From NCBI RefSeq assembly GCF_003026105.1, contig NZ_PYNW01000003.1, forward strand, positions 62,001 to 126,000: a stretch of DNA of 64,000 bases, written 5' to 3'. Below the pieces are notes generated by a model that saw only the letters and a program-made list of their open reading frames with translations, ran no database searches and had not been told where the DNA came from. The DNA comes from Photobacterium sp. GB-56 (GTDB lineage Bacteria; Pseudomonadota; Gammaproteobacteria; Enterobacterales; Vibrionaceae). Below are positions 11,401 through 19,500 of the stretch, in pieces (the stretch's first letter is position 1; the number at the start of each line of letters is the position of its first letter). The position numbers were made by a program, and so were the translations under genes.

Positions 11401-13310
11401 TTGCAGGCCCACAAGTAGATGGTAATGGCAATTTGAAGGTTGAGGGTCTCCTAATGGACACGACAACCAATTTATATGTCATGACAAGTGGTGGCAATCA
11501 TGACTCAAATAATGACAACATCATTGATGTGATGGGTCAGTCAGCATTGTATCGCATTAATATACCAACCAAAGAAGTCAGTTTCTTAAAACAGACAACA
11601 GCAACAAGTATTGAAAAAGCAGATATTGCAGGTTGCTATCAATCAAAAGACTTTAGTGATGGCGATAGTCAATATACTCAAGCATCGCACCTTTATATCG
11701 ATAGCAAAAATAATAATGATGGAACGGTGACACCTGATGGGGTAGGCGACTTCTTACTGGGTACATCATTGGATCCTGAACTTAATGCGAAAGTGCATGC
11801 TTTAGCAACAGGGGATGACACCCATGGGTATGATGATGAAGACTTAGCCATTCCTTCACCAATTATTGTCGAAACACCGACCGCGGTGAGTATCCCTGTT
11901 GTTGGTAATGGCTACATTAATATCTGGGTTGATCTAAATAATGATTTTGATTTCGATGATCCTAATGAGCATTTACACGATGACACCTTCTTAACGACAG
12001 GTACACATTCATTACAGTTAGAGCTCGATGCGGCAAGCGCATTTGGATACAGTGGTGATACAACCATGCGTATTCGCTTCTGCTCGACAGCAAATAACTG
12101 TGATACTCCACACGGAGAGGCCTTAGATGGAGAGGTTGAGGATCACTTATTTGAGCTCTTAAACAGAATAGTACTTAGTGGTTATGTGTTTGAAGATAAC
12201 GGTGTAAATATAGCAACTGCACATGATGGTATTAAAGCAAGCTCAGAAATAGGACTTAAAGACTTTGATGTCACAGTCACATTTAATGATTCTGGTGTTA
12301 CAGGTGTGAGTGCCGGCGATGTCATATCTGCGAAATCAACACGTGGTGACGGATACTATAAATTTATACTAGGTGTTGATTACGCCGATAAAGATTTACT
12401 GCTAAATATTAAATCTCAATCTAAATGGGTGGATATTAGTGAGGCTGACGTTAGTGCTATTTCACAGGTTTCAAGCTCGAGTGTGTTTGACAATGAAATG
12501 GCAATCAACGCGAGTGCAGGTGATGACATTACAGGGCTAAACTTTGGTAAAGTCACAGTGCCACGTTTAACTGAAAGCCATACCAAGACTTCAGAACCTG
12601 GAAAGCCGTTATTAATTCCTCATAAATTTAATTTAAATACAGAAGCAGATATAACATTTAACGTTATACCTGATAATCGCTACAGTGCTACCAGTGGCTG
12701 GGTTGTATTACTTTATCATGATCAAGACTGTGATCTAAATATTGATGAGACCGATCCAAAAATAAATTTAGGTGGGGCTCAATCAGTATCGGGAACAACA
12801 GAAATATGTATAATTAGTCGAGTAAATATTCCATCGACAGCAACCAATGATCAACAGTATCAATATCAAATAACGGCTGATGTGGATTATGCTCAAAATT
12901 CTCCCTTTATGACACAGTTGATAAAGCAAGCAGTTGTATCTGACACGATTAAAGTTACTTATTCGGGATCTGGTGAATTAAAGCTATCTTTAACCGTAAA
13001 TAATATAACAACAGATAATCAAAACGTATTAAGTAATCAAGGTACACCGAATGATATTTTAGAATATGTTGTTACGTATTCTAATGTAGGGACGGGGCCA
13101 ATTAGTGACATTGTTATTTTTGAAACAACACCGCCATTTACTGAATTAAGTGAGCCGATTACATGCAGTACCCTTTTACCTTGTAATGTTGATACAGTCC
13201 ATGGTGCTAATCAAACCGGTTATCAAGGTGATATATCTTGGATATTAACAGGGCAACTACTTCCAGGCCAACGTGGAGAAATATCATATCGCGTTAAAAT
13301 TGAAGATTAA
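1..13310 (+). CDS. giant repetitive surface protein, 5'-partial (SdrD-B/propeller repeats, GEVED domains, L-type lectin, DUF11-like C-terminus)
   Basis: The frame is open from base 3 with no start, so the real start lies outside the window; at least 4,435 residues are visible. Residues 1-2830 are seven tandem units of about 400 residues. Each has an SdrD-B-like beta-sandwich (SGYVF...GITxVTLYD, then an EF-hand-like Asp-rich loop and GYYxF) followed by a beta-propeller-like part (GYSVRQ, GDIAxHP, CRYA) resembling DUF6923. Next come a GEVED domain (~2833-3000), a DUF11-like segment, a bacterial L-type lectin module (~3145-3395; GADGMTF, VEFDTYDN, DHTAVYLDG), GEVED (~3400-3580), a second propeller-like stretch, GEVED (~3880-4055), an SdrD-B-like domain and a DUF11-like C-terminus ending LLPGQRGEISYRVKIED. 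Regular cysteine pairs suggest disulfides in an extracytoplasmic protein. The domains point to surface adhesion; the ligand is unknown. It is the first visible gene of a seven-gene cluster and a paralogue of the next gene. Confidence 0.9.
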   Translation, partial: DDGFGGGIENNTIKDGFEAGISGIGVTLYNQTQNSCLFVQTSNGNTDQNNDGVVDDLDKGYFEFEITPGDAYFLYETAPLTVAPNCGAGPPSQGTVIDGTTITNAQIRDPSGYISTSPNVIELGTVNDDLSNQNFADKAYQFTFGVCSSEAYLFKNAPSDMYEISLLNGTETVVNNTQDIVITGVGHSVRQNILWGMNAGDIIAIDRSGSEIFRFDVPGIFWAANNPNNQIQYLAGDVTDDDILIMMDSQHNGRRVHFFDVNPNSPTYKTQLGMSDTLGPIDLGDIAINPIDKSIWTIRWYNMTLFRIDVNLNNYTASKTPMGSIDNIPRGGNSDGPGALYFDDNGSLYASINGTGELWRIDISSPASPNLNAQLVGNGVTATVNDGARCRYAETSAIVTTDTYSQLSGYVFEDDGNGGGVADNGTKESNENGIAGVNVLIYEYDPSNGNRSCYTVSTSDGSFDVDIGYWSKTVTNGHEYTVFEAGQLTSAPDCSSGPPTFGTVSTLDGSVSNNSISDLSGYISTSTNTISLGTVTSEQSNVNFADKIVSNLFSSCPVKAYTALNNAPNNQWGLLGMQTGLISPSPIDDPFSALGFSMRQQVIWGVNNTTNTIQALDASGTVIANLSSVSIASGEITGGDVTNDDVLILTVSDNTSTTIYLYDVNPASENYLQRIGSQNSSSSNIFHDIAISRTGEIYAVFVNGQVNRITINFTTGTFTTSSVGSLSNSFNRDFDSLFIDVDDNLYGLSGAVNGGNGNGTSTMDMVCFQASNPSSTAVLVGTSTVSIDDVSTDGALCRYASVPPPRQISGYVYEDQLTQDIDGVSRQNGSKDAGEPGISGVTITLYDLTDEVCQQTTTDGSGYYQFTVGKGHEYEIYETADAGTIDCSTGPPSFGSVDKSTGSVVNNDVADPSGYGSITPNKIVLGTVDNDSTNNNFGNFAASQPFDTCSITAYLSNNSPTATNYSQIDLISGERTNINSSSAATVHAMGYSVRQQRIWGVAANYNDLIAINSQGDTVARISNADVPTQTTVATVTDDDILVLVTNNALGRQLRFFDVNPNSSSYLTEVGIRSGNIGINVGDIAVHPTDGSLWMLSYDDRPHLYKLVLDSTGVNAQSIIDVGETDLPNGSDGTNPGALYFDKFGYLFVVMEGASAHQTFRLDITNLNSPSLSAELMGTDTFSANDNIDGASCRYNGVEPNKEISGYVFTDTKTAGVNGFQKHNGQMDGGEVGIGGVTITLLDVAENICYQVNTSDGSSDINGDGITDPLGYYYFDGKHGKEYKIFETANASSIDCSLGEPSAGIQDAATGVVSGAEIADPTGYLSSSPNVIHIPLITTNIDNQNFADVPFTQGLTCDNTPYFAIGSGTDTDLHNVNLTTGNFTDVTLSEVAMYRGLGYSTRQNMLFSIMQQGSNDIIAINSLGEPVLRFGVDAPSLSAIAITNDDILIAITRDFLSSGINSVRKILLYDLNPARSTYLSRIDTNGDGATNDIGYTIGDIAIHPDGSVFAIDDSLKLLKLNINLDLSSSSLGQTTVTEVGTTNYPATIEAPDAHFMDSSGSLYVVSGVVSQSPYYYQIWRYDISDSNAPNLNGEFIGRFQKISPTASYHDGALCRFVEVPKLNKISGFVFEDTLTTDPNGMLKHNAVKDTAEVGIGNITVTLFDVAGNSCSQIDTSDGTQDIDNDGNIDSAGYYFFKAEPNKEYKLYETAGVGTIDCSASAPSGGSVDTVTGALSNVQIKDPTGYLSSSTNILHIPSLTSSIEGMNFADISFSNALTCDETLYFATGYGFDTNLHNINYANGQLSDVNTSGSFIYRAIGYSVRQNLLFSILQNGNNDIVALNSAGEPVLRFDVDAPIVSALAVTNDDILIAVTRNHLSSGINSVRKVMLYDVNPARESYLTRIDNNGSGAQNDIGYDINDLVIHPDGTIFAVDTNRHLLKLNIATDLTSTATIGQTSITDLGEIDFPNNINAPDAQFIDKTGALFIVSGAETTTPWEYQVWRYDLSDSLNPDLKGGFIGTFAVPSASTDYNDGTLCRYAEVPKVQKVSGYVFHDDNTTLVSGFEIQNGSMDSTEQGISGVGVTLYNVTDNLCTVVETAVGDTDANGDGSIDSQDIGYYEFALEYQKEYQIYETYGVTTLNCATGPPSSGSINTTLGALENSEIADPPNHLSTTANVIDLGQAYGNSLNQNFGDRVIPAPHSVCSTTAYYSDNTSTETDVFTLDLSTGELTTFIDGTTAMASMGYSVRQQMIFAVDTQISGDLVAIDANGDRIMQLALNLPTASIATVTNDDVLVVVKNAIVSLFDLNPSSLTYLQQLGTSSGDIGTIIGDIAVHPTTGEIWALSDGSPNKLVRLNINTLSGSATITEFGNTNFPGEGEAPQALYFDKNGYLYANTNSHTPQLWRFDISDPNTPLGGFIGEGDQSGTGDGSLSDGAVCRYADIPAVQRVSGFVFNDDGNNNGTTDDGVKHDDELGIGAVNVTLYNQTDGTCETMMTSDGNTDVTGDTVNDPLGYYQFDLLFGKEYKIYETAMFTSISCDNANGPSNGQINTSTGAVENKQIVDPVDHYSTSPNVIDLGFAYGNLPNSNFADRVTLFPFEQCPKVGYLMTKAISDLYEVDIVAAEASIKYQSGVDPIVSLAYSPYQSFLWGVEGNGQQLMMINASGYIASRFTIPEISGVSITGGDVSDDDILVLTDSNGAFHFININSSTLDFLNYVGVSNNSGYNLGDIALHPTSSTYWAIEQIQNGRLLEFTLNTVNATFTVTDHGQTNISAGADGIYFDRDGIMFAYIESSGEYYRFDISTPASPNVVGGKVSTIATGTGNGDSALCRYANFDIDFGDAPQNRYSTRMQQNGPRHEMSAGLPKIGSLVDPELDAITNDNADIDDTTDTNDEDGFTQPEIVAYLSDTDTLTLQVPVMSAGAGYIYGWIDFDGSGSFDSDERESFNFSQSGNVDLDFSVPSDVQPIDTYLRLRVCTNFRDCNQPNGGAPDGEVEDHLISLKPVADLELTLDLDPGSTVTEGIPFNVVVQARNYGPAIAFNTNVLLDIPDDYIFVRAYEGDGETPLADGRYDHATGMLDLGAVGLGFSDYATIRLASKNLSPSIINSEIESSDVRDSDATFNNGFGNGEDDTFSVTPSVVTSVAPDICIAPRVYEKDASFLDETTNEYIITLPQTSQRGYLWSYDLMDLNKSLYFELAVYLGDRSCNQNCNQGTGSIEAGADGMTFIITSDDRGFNASGSWGGLLGVGVGASGGGTGPISPSVVVEFDTYDNLGNGFTDELSNSSTGRQFIDHTAVYLDGDLRTPSTASTLMAPKAVGGPTATAPSGELEDGRYHLTQFYWEPSTNNLKYYVDGEVIGDINYDLRSHFNTNMVRFGFSGSTGAAWNLQKACFTEPPDVLGPDLGDAPDLTSGTGVGDYTTTYENNGAIHVQSDDDDNGQIDLRLGNMWDTDLGDGQNPTATADDENNYDDEDGVTFSLMHAKGGDTLNISIDVQADTAAAGQPIHLYGWLDFNRDGDWDDANEQVISTSSAVNGTNVFPVTIPSDVTFGYSFLRVRLCDSTVCNKTYGTANKGEVEDYRFLFYELNENATCNLTIHTQEVSASKRLENIDLANTPISMNGIVDPITIINQTNVSNIDAIGFDAVTGFIYGTFVNADTNNIHLFVTDRDATSVVDLGYIYAESNVDINKSDGSTVSLDEGQILNTSLSIPAPSAGDISSDNQYLFVWHQDLTSIIKIDTSTQSFSVMPLQLPNGVTALSGGGDLAVDDTNHNIYFVDIEAGKFYEIHPTNGLVTSYSLTFNGLAGPQVDGNGNLKVEGLLMDTTTNLYVMTSGGNHDSNNDNIIDVMGQSALYRINIPTKEVSFLKQTTATSIEKADIAGCYQSKDFSDGDSQYTQASHLYIDSKNNNDGTVTPDGVGDFLLGTSLDPELNAKVHALATGDDTHGYDDEDLAIPSPIIVETPTAVSIPVVGNGYINIWVDLNNDFDFDDPNEHLHDDTFLTTGTHSLQLELDAASAFGYSGDTTMRIRFCSTANNCDTPHGEALDGEVEDHLFELLNRIVLSGYVFEDNGVNIATAHDGIKASSEIGLKDFDVTVTFNDSGVTGVSAGDVISAKSTRGDGYYKFILGVDYADKDLLLNIKSQSKWVDISEADVSAISQVSSSSVFDNEMAINASAGDDITGLNFGKVTVPRLTESHTKTSEPGKPLLIPHKFNLNTEADITFNVIPDNRYSATSGWVVLLYHDQDCDLNIDETDPKINLGGAQSVSGTTEICIISRVNIPSTATNDQQYQYQITADVDYAQNSPFMTQLIKQAVVSDTIKVTYSGSGELKLSLTVNNITTDNQNVLSNQGTPNDILEYVVTYSNVGTGPISDIVIFETTPPFTELSEPITCSTLLPCNVDTVHGANQTGYQGDISWILTGQLLPGQRGEISYRVKIED
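8482..13310 (+). repeat. duplicated C-terminal half, copy A
   Basis: This part of the first giant gene is colinear at the protein level with 17790-22619 of the next gene: GEVED, DUF11-like, lectin, GEVED, propeller-like, GEVED, SdrD-B-like and terminal DUF11-like modules in the same order. Both copies are about 4,830 bases, indicating tandem duplication of a gene or gene half followed by divergence. Confidence 0.85.
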
Positions 13311-13340
13311 TATTAAGACTCTTTATTGAAAACTATTTTT

Positions 13341-13389
13341 AATTATTAAATTTAATAATTTTATCAAATTTAATAATTGTTTATTTTTT
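13341..13389 (+). other. AT-only palindrome and T-run between the two giant genes
   Basis: Bases 13341-13360 are a perfect 20-base palindrome made only of A and T. Part of it (AAATTTAATAATT) is repeated at 13366-13378, and a T-run follows. It may be a weak terminator for the upstream gene or part of the regulatory region of the next one. The rest of the 243-base gap is AT-rich with A-tracts near 13478-13497; no clear promoter could be fixed. Confidence 0.35.
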
Positions 13390-13553
13390 TGTTCTTTTTT
13401 GTTGTTTTCATTAACGCCTTTTTTCTTAAATTTGATTCTTTTATTTTTATCTACTCAGTTATATTAAAGATAGAGAAATAAAAATAAAAATAAAAAAGTC
13501 AACTTTGTTATAACACAGCATCACGTGCATAACTTTATTATGGATATTTAAAC

Positions 13554-16500
13554 ATGCTGAAGAATTGTCTACGTATTGTTTCATTAATGTTTTTGCTTTT
13601 TGGTGGCGTCTTGCCATCAATGGCAGGACATTCAAATCACGGTGATATGCGCTGGAAGTTTTGTTTTTTTAACGAAGGGCGTGATATACCCGCGGGTGAA
13701 ACGATACCGTGGTCGTTCTATATTTTTGAATACCAAGCAATGGATACTGATTATTGTACGATGGCAAATCTTAATTGGTCTTGGGATAGCACAATGGGAG
13801 GCGGTCACGACATAGAAGGGCCAATACCAAGGGGAACGGTGAAATGTTCAAATAATCGTATTTCTCATGAGATAAATGTAAACGGTTCTGTTCGCGCACT
13901 TGTTGCTGGTCGTCATGTGGGGTGGAGCTTTAATGGGGAAGGTTCCCATAATGAATGGTGGCATGATTTCACTAAATGGGAAAATAACTGTGCTAACGCT
14001 GGGAATCCGATAGAGTTTTACGATGACCATTCAATGCTTGATAGTCAAAATAATACTGAAAGTAATATTAATCGAAGTACCATCAAATACTGGCCAAACT
14101 ATACCGCTTATGATGAGGGTGACGATTACCCACGAGCCGAAGATACGGGAAACAGTTATCATGGTGATGGAAAAGGTGACATAGATGATCCTTATCATAT
14201 GTTTATCACTGTCTTTGATGTTTTAGATGGGTATGAGCCTGTTGATTTGGGGGATGCGCCAGATCAACAATATAATTCCACTGTATGGCCATCTTATGCA
14301 ACGATGTTGTCCTCAAATGGTCCTGCCCACCAATTTAAAGATGAAAATAATGACGGTGTTCAGGATATACGTATTGGTCCATGTTGGGATGCAGAAGATG
14401 AATCTTCTCCAAATAGTTTAGCTAATTCAGATGACATGAGTTTAGGCTATCTCAATAATTGTACAACAAGTGATGAAAATGAAGGCAGTATTCGAATACA
14501 CAGACATAGTACTGGAGACACTCTTGTTTTGGATAACCCTGGGGTGTCTCAAACTTTATGGATAGGTGATACTTATACTTTTTATGTTGATGTACACTTT
14601 GAAAATACCGATACAGATAAACACTTAGAAGTTGGTATCGATTTTACAAAAACAGGTGATTTTACAACGGTTCTCGTTGCTGACTTAGATAGCGCTTCAA
14701 GCCCACATACCGTTTCTCAGGCATTCACTATTCCATTTTACTCACATAATGTAGATACCCTTCAAACTTATATGAGAGTCCGTATTTGCGACTCATCATG
14801 TACTTATACAACCGATTCACTGGGGCAGAAAATTTTAACTTCGACGGGCGTGCAGCCTGCTGGAGAAATTGAAGATTATAAAATTAGTTTACGCTCACCA
14901 TTTGATTTAGGTGATGCCCCATTTGATGCCAATGTTGCGGACTTTGCAGATGAGTCAAATGGCCCTATGCACCATTTCAGATCCTCTATGTCAAATGATT
15001 ATTCTGAACCGGCTCTTACTTTAGGCTCTTGTTGGGACTCTGAGGAGTATATGACAGGTAATGCTAATGCTGATGTCGATGATAATTCTGCAGTGGTCGG
15101 TGGGGCTACAGGCATTTCTTTTGGTGGCTGTGGTAATGATGATGAAGATGGTGTGACATTACCAGCAACTTTTGTTGCGGGTGAGACAATTAATGTTTCT
15201 ATTACTTACAGGCTAAATTATTTTACTGCGAGCGAAGTTGATTGGGCGTTGTTTATTGATTGGGATAACAATAATGACTTCACTGGTGACTTAACTAACT
15301 ACGGTACGATATCTCATTCACTAACAGAATCAGGGCAAGGAGCGATTAGAACAATTAATGTTGCTGTTTCAGTTCCAGAAACAGCAGTATTAGGTGAAAC
15401 ATATTTAAGGGTAAGAAATTGTTTAGGAGGTATTATTGGTGAGGAGTCCTATGATTGCCAAGTACCGAAAGGCAGAGCATTAAGTGGTGAGGTTGAAGAT
15501 TATAAAATTTCAATTGAAGGACCTAAATTAGATTTTGGTGATGCTCCTGATACCAGTGCAGGTACTGGCGCAGGTAATTATCAAACAACAAGCGGTAGTG
15601 GTGGCCCTTCACATAAAATTTCAGATACTGATGTAGATGGAGTGGTTGATTTTCGTCTTGGTACCAATTGGGATGATGACAGCGGAACTCTGCAAAATGC
15701 TACAGCAACAGCGGATGATACTAATGGTACAGATGACGAAGATGGCATTTCAATTCAGCAAATATTAGCGGATAACTCTTTACCTGAAGTTACCAATGTT
15801 TATGCAGGGGATGCGATTAAGCTAACATTTACTGCTGGTATAGATACTAACTCCGGTCACCCTGCCACTGCTTATATCATGAAAACGTGGATTGATTGGG
15901 ATCAAAGTGGGACATTTGACACTGACGAAGTCCTTTTTGCTGAACAAAGAGCGTTACCTACAACAAGTGACACTTACAACAAATATTTTCTTAATTACAG
16001 AGTGCCACTTTACAATTCGACGGGTGATGTATTTATTCGTTCAAGAATATGTTCAACCGATTCATGTCCATCAGGTGGTAGTTTAAATGCTACTGGCCAC
16101 CTTGATGATGGGGAAGTTGAAGATAAAAGGATGAACATCCAAAGTAGTGAATATGACTTTGGTGATGCCACAGATACTAATACTTACACCAAAACACAGG
16201 GTGATTATGCCTCGATATGGACACAAGATGGCGACCCTGTTCCTATGCACCGTAAAGCGGATAGTGATGGTGATGGTCAGGTTAACATCAAATTAGGAAG
16301 TATTTGGAACGCCGATAATGGTACAACGACTTCATTTACTGACAGCAGTGATGATGGATATGCCGGTCCTTTCTATTTACCTAAATGTACAAGACAAGAT
16401 ATAACGTTTACCGTCACCGCTGACAATGACTTTTTATCAACAGCGTATATCAATGCATGGATAGATTTTGACAGAGACGGTGAATTCAATACTAGTGATA

Positions 16501-19500
16501 ACTGGTTCCGTCATACAGAAGACTTCTCTTCTGGATCAAGAGTGAGAGAAGTTACTTTAACTGACCAGTTAATCGTATGTTTTGTAAGTTTAGGAGCAAG
16601 TTATTTACGTTTTAGGGTTTGCTCTGTTGAAGATGAGTGTCAATATCCAGAAGGCAATATTACACCTAGTCACCTTGTTGCCACTGACGGAGAAGTAGAA
16701 GATTATCCAATTACTATTGGTGAGCAACTAACTGTTTCTGGAAAAGTTTATAGTGATGTTAACTCTGACCAATCACCGAGTGGTGGGGCAGAGTCAGGTA
16801 TCAGTAATGTATTGATTACCTTACATGATAAAACGACTAATACGTGTCAATACGAATCAACCGATGCCAATGGGCTTTACAGTTTCGATATTACATTCGG
16901 TAATGATTATGATGTGTATGAAACCTCATCCAGTGGTACGTCAGCCTGTCCTCCTTCTCCTTCTAGCGAGATAGGAGACAGTAGCGGCTTTATTTCAACC
17001 TCGCCTAACAAAGTTGAATTAGGCACTGTTACCTCAGATCAAGAGATTAATTTTGGCGATAAATTGTTAGGTAATGCTTTTTCAACTTGTCCTTCAGAGG
17101 CATTTGTTAACCCATATCGTTTCTCTTCAGGTGCAAATAGCTATTTTGCTAAATTGTATCCCGTTACTGCATCTGTAACGGCAACAAGTTCAAGTAATAA
17201 TGATTACGATGCGTTTGGCTTTAGTGTTCAACAGAACAGAATATTTGGTATAGATATAGCGACTCAACACGTAGTTGCGGTTGATTCGGTTGGTTATAAA
17301 ATATTCAGCGTGAATGTTGGGTTAGATTCTGCAAGGGATTACGTTGCAGGTGATATCAGTGACGATGATATATTGGTTGTAATCGATGATCAGTCAAATG
17401 TTCGCTTCATTAATGTTGATTCAAAAAGTGCTAATTATTTGTCAGTGGTAGGGACCACTAGTTTATCGAGTGCGATCAATTTCCAAGATATCGCATTTCA
17501 TCCAACCAATAGTAACGTTGCCTTTGCTGTGGGTAATAATAACGATGCTTACCGTTTAACCTTTAATTTCTCTAATTATACGGTTACATCGTCGTTAATT
17601 ACTTCAAATACCCCAAGCAATGTCACAGGCCTTTTCTTTGATGCACAGGGCGTACTTTATATGTATGACCACAATAATGAAGAAATCTGGCGTTTTCCTG
17701 TTTCAAGCTCTTCTGCAACGTCGATTACAGGATACTTAGTTAAAGATAATATCGCGGCATTAAATCCTAATATAGGTAGTGATGCTGCAATGTGCCGTAA
17801 TGCTCAATTCTTAACTGACTTTGCTGATGCACCAGATAGTTACGCCACATTATTTGCTTCTGGTGGGCCAATGCATGACGTAACAAATGGTGGTTTACCG
17901 CAAATTGGTAGTGGAAGTTCCGACCATGAAACTGAAGCTGCTGCATCGACGAGTGCAGACGGTGATGATAATGCAGGTTCAGATGATGAGCATGCGTTAA
18001 CAAAGCCAACATTTTATGGGTATCTTGATTCTTCTAGTGCTGATAGTTCATTGAACGCATTGTCCTTTAATATTCCCGTTACGCCTGCTTCGTCTTCTGG
18101 CCATATCTATGCTTGGATCGATTTTGACGGTGATGGTACCTTCTCTGACGAAACCCTATCTACTTCTACCATTTCAACATCAGCAAGTTCAGTGCAATTA
18201 ACGCTCCCTGTTCCTGCACATGTTCAGCCTGTTGATAGTTTCATCCGTTTAAGAACCTGTGTGACCAGCTCAGACTGTGACATGCCAACAGGTTTATTAT
18301 CTGCTTCAGGTGAGGTTGAAGATCATGCCATTTCTTTGATGCCTACAGGGGATATTGAAGTAGAGTTGGCACTTGATCCTGGTCAAACAGTCACTAATGG
18401 TATTCCTTTTAATCTTGTTGTGTCTGTCAGAAACCACAGTTCATTTATTGTGCGTGATGTTATCTTACAAATGACAATTCCTGATGATTATATTTTCATA
18501 AAAGCTTATCAAGGTGATGGCCAAACTGAATTGGCGCCAGGTATTTATGATGAATCAACTAAACAATTAAATCTCGGTAATGTTGGTGTCGGTTTTGATG
18601 ACTATGCGACATTAAGGTTTATTACGAAAACAACATCGCCAGCTTCTCTTGTGGGCGAGGTGCTTTCTGCGAAAATACAAGATACTGTTTCTTCAAATGA
18701 TAGCGACACAGAAACTCCAACAGTAGTTACAACAGTACAGCCTAGTATATGTGTAGCACCCATGGTTGAAGAAAGAGGGGACGCTAAACTCGATGCGGCA
18801 ACTAACGAGTACATTATTACCGAAGAAACAATAAGTCAGCGTGGTTATCTGTGGAGTTACGACCTCATTGATCTTGGTGTTCCGCAATATTTTGAATTGG
18901 CAGTTTACCTAGGAGACAGATCATGTAACAGCGGCTGTAATGCTGGTACTGGAACAATAGAAGCCGGTGCCGATGGCATGACTTTTATCATGACAACGGA
19001 TTCCCGTGGTTTCAACGCCGTCGGTTCATGGGGGGGATTACTAGGTGTTGGCCCTGGAGGTGATGGTCCAATAAGTCCATCGGTTATTTTTGAATTTGAC
19101 ACTTATGATAATGCAGGTAATGGCTACAATGACGATCTGAGTACTGCTGGCGGTACGCCAAATTATATTGATCATACCGCGGTCTATCTAAATGGTGATT
19201 TAAGTTCGGGTAATGATGCTATTACATTGATGGATCCTGTTGCGGTTGGTGGCCCTACTGCGACTGGAGCATTAACCGGTGAACTAGAAGATGGCAGATA
19301 CCACATCACACAGTTTTATTGGGATCCTGCAACGAATAACTTCCGGTATTATTTAGATGGTGTTGAGATAGGAAACGTTACTTTTGATTTTGTCAGTCAC
19401 TTTAATAATCAAGATAAAGTGCGATTCGGATTCTCTGGTAGTACGGGAGCGGCATGGAACCTACAAAAAGCATGCTTTACTAAAGCTCCAGTTGTGTTGG

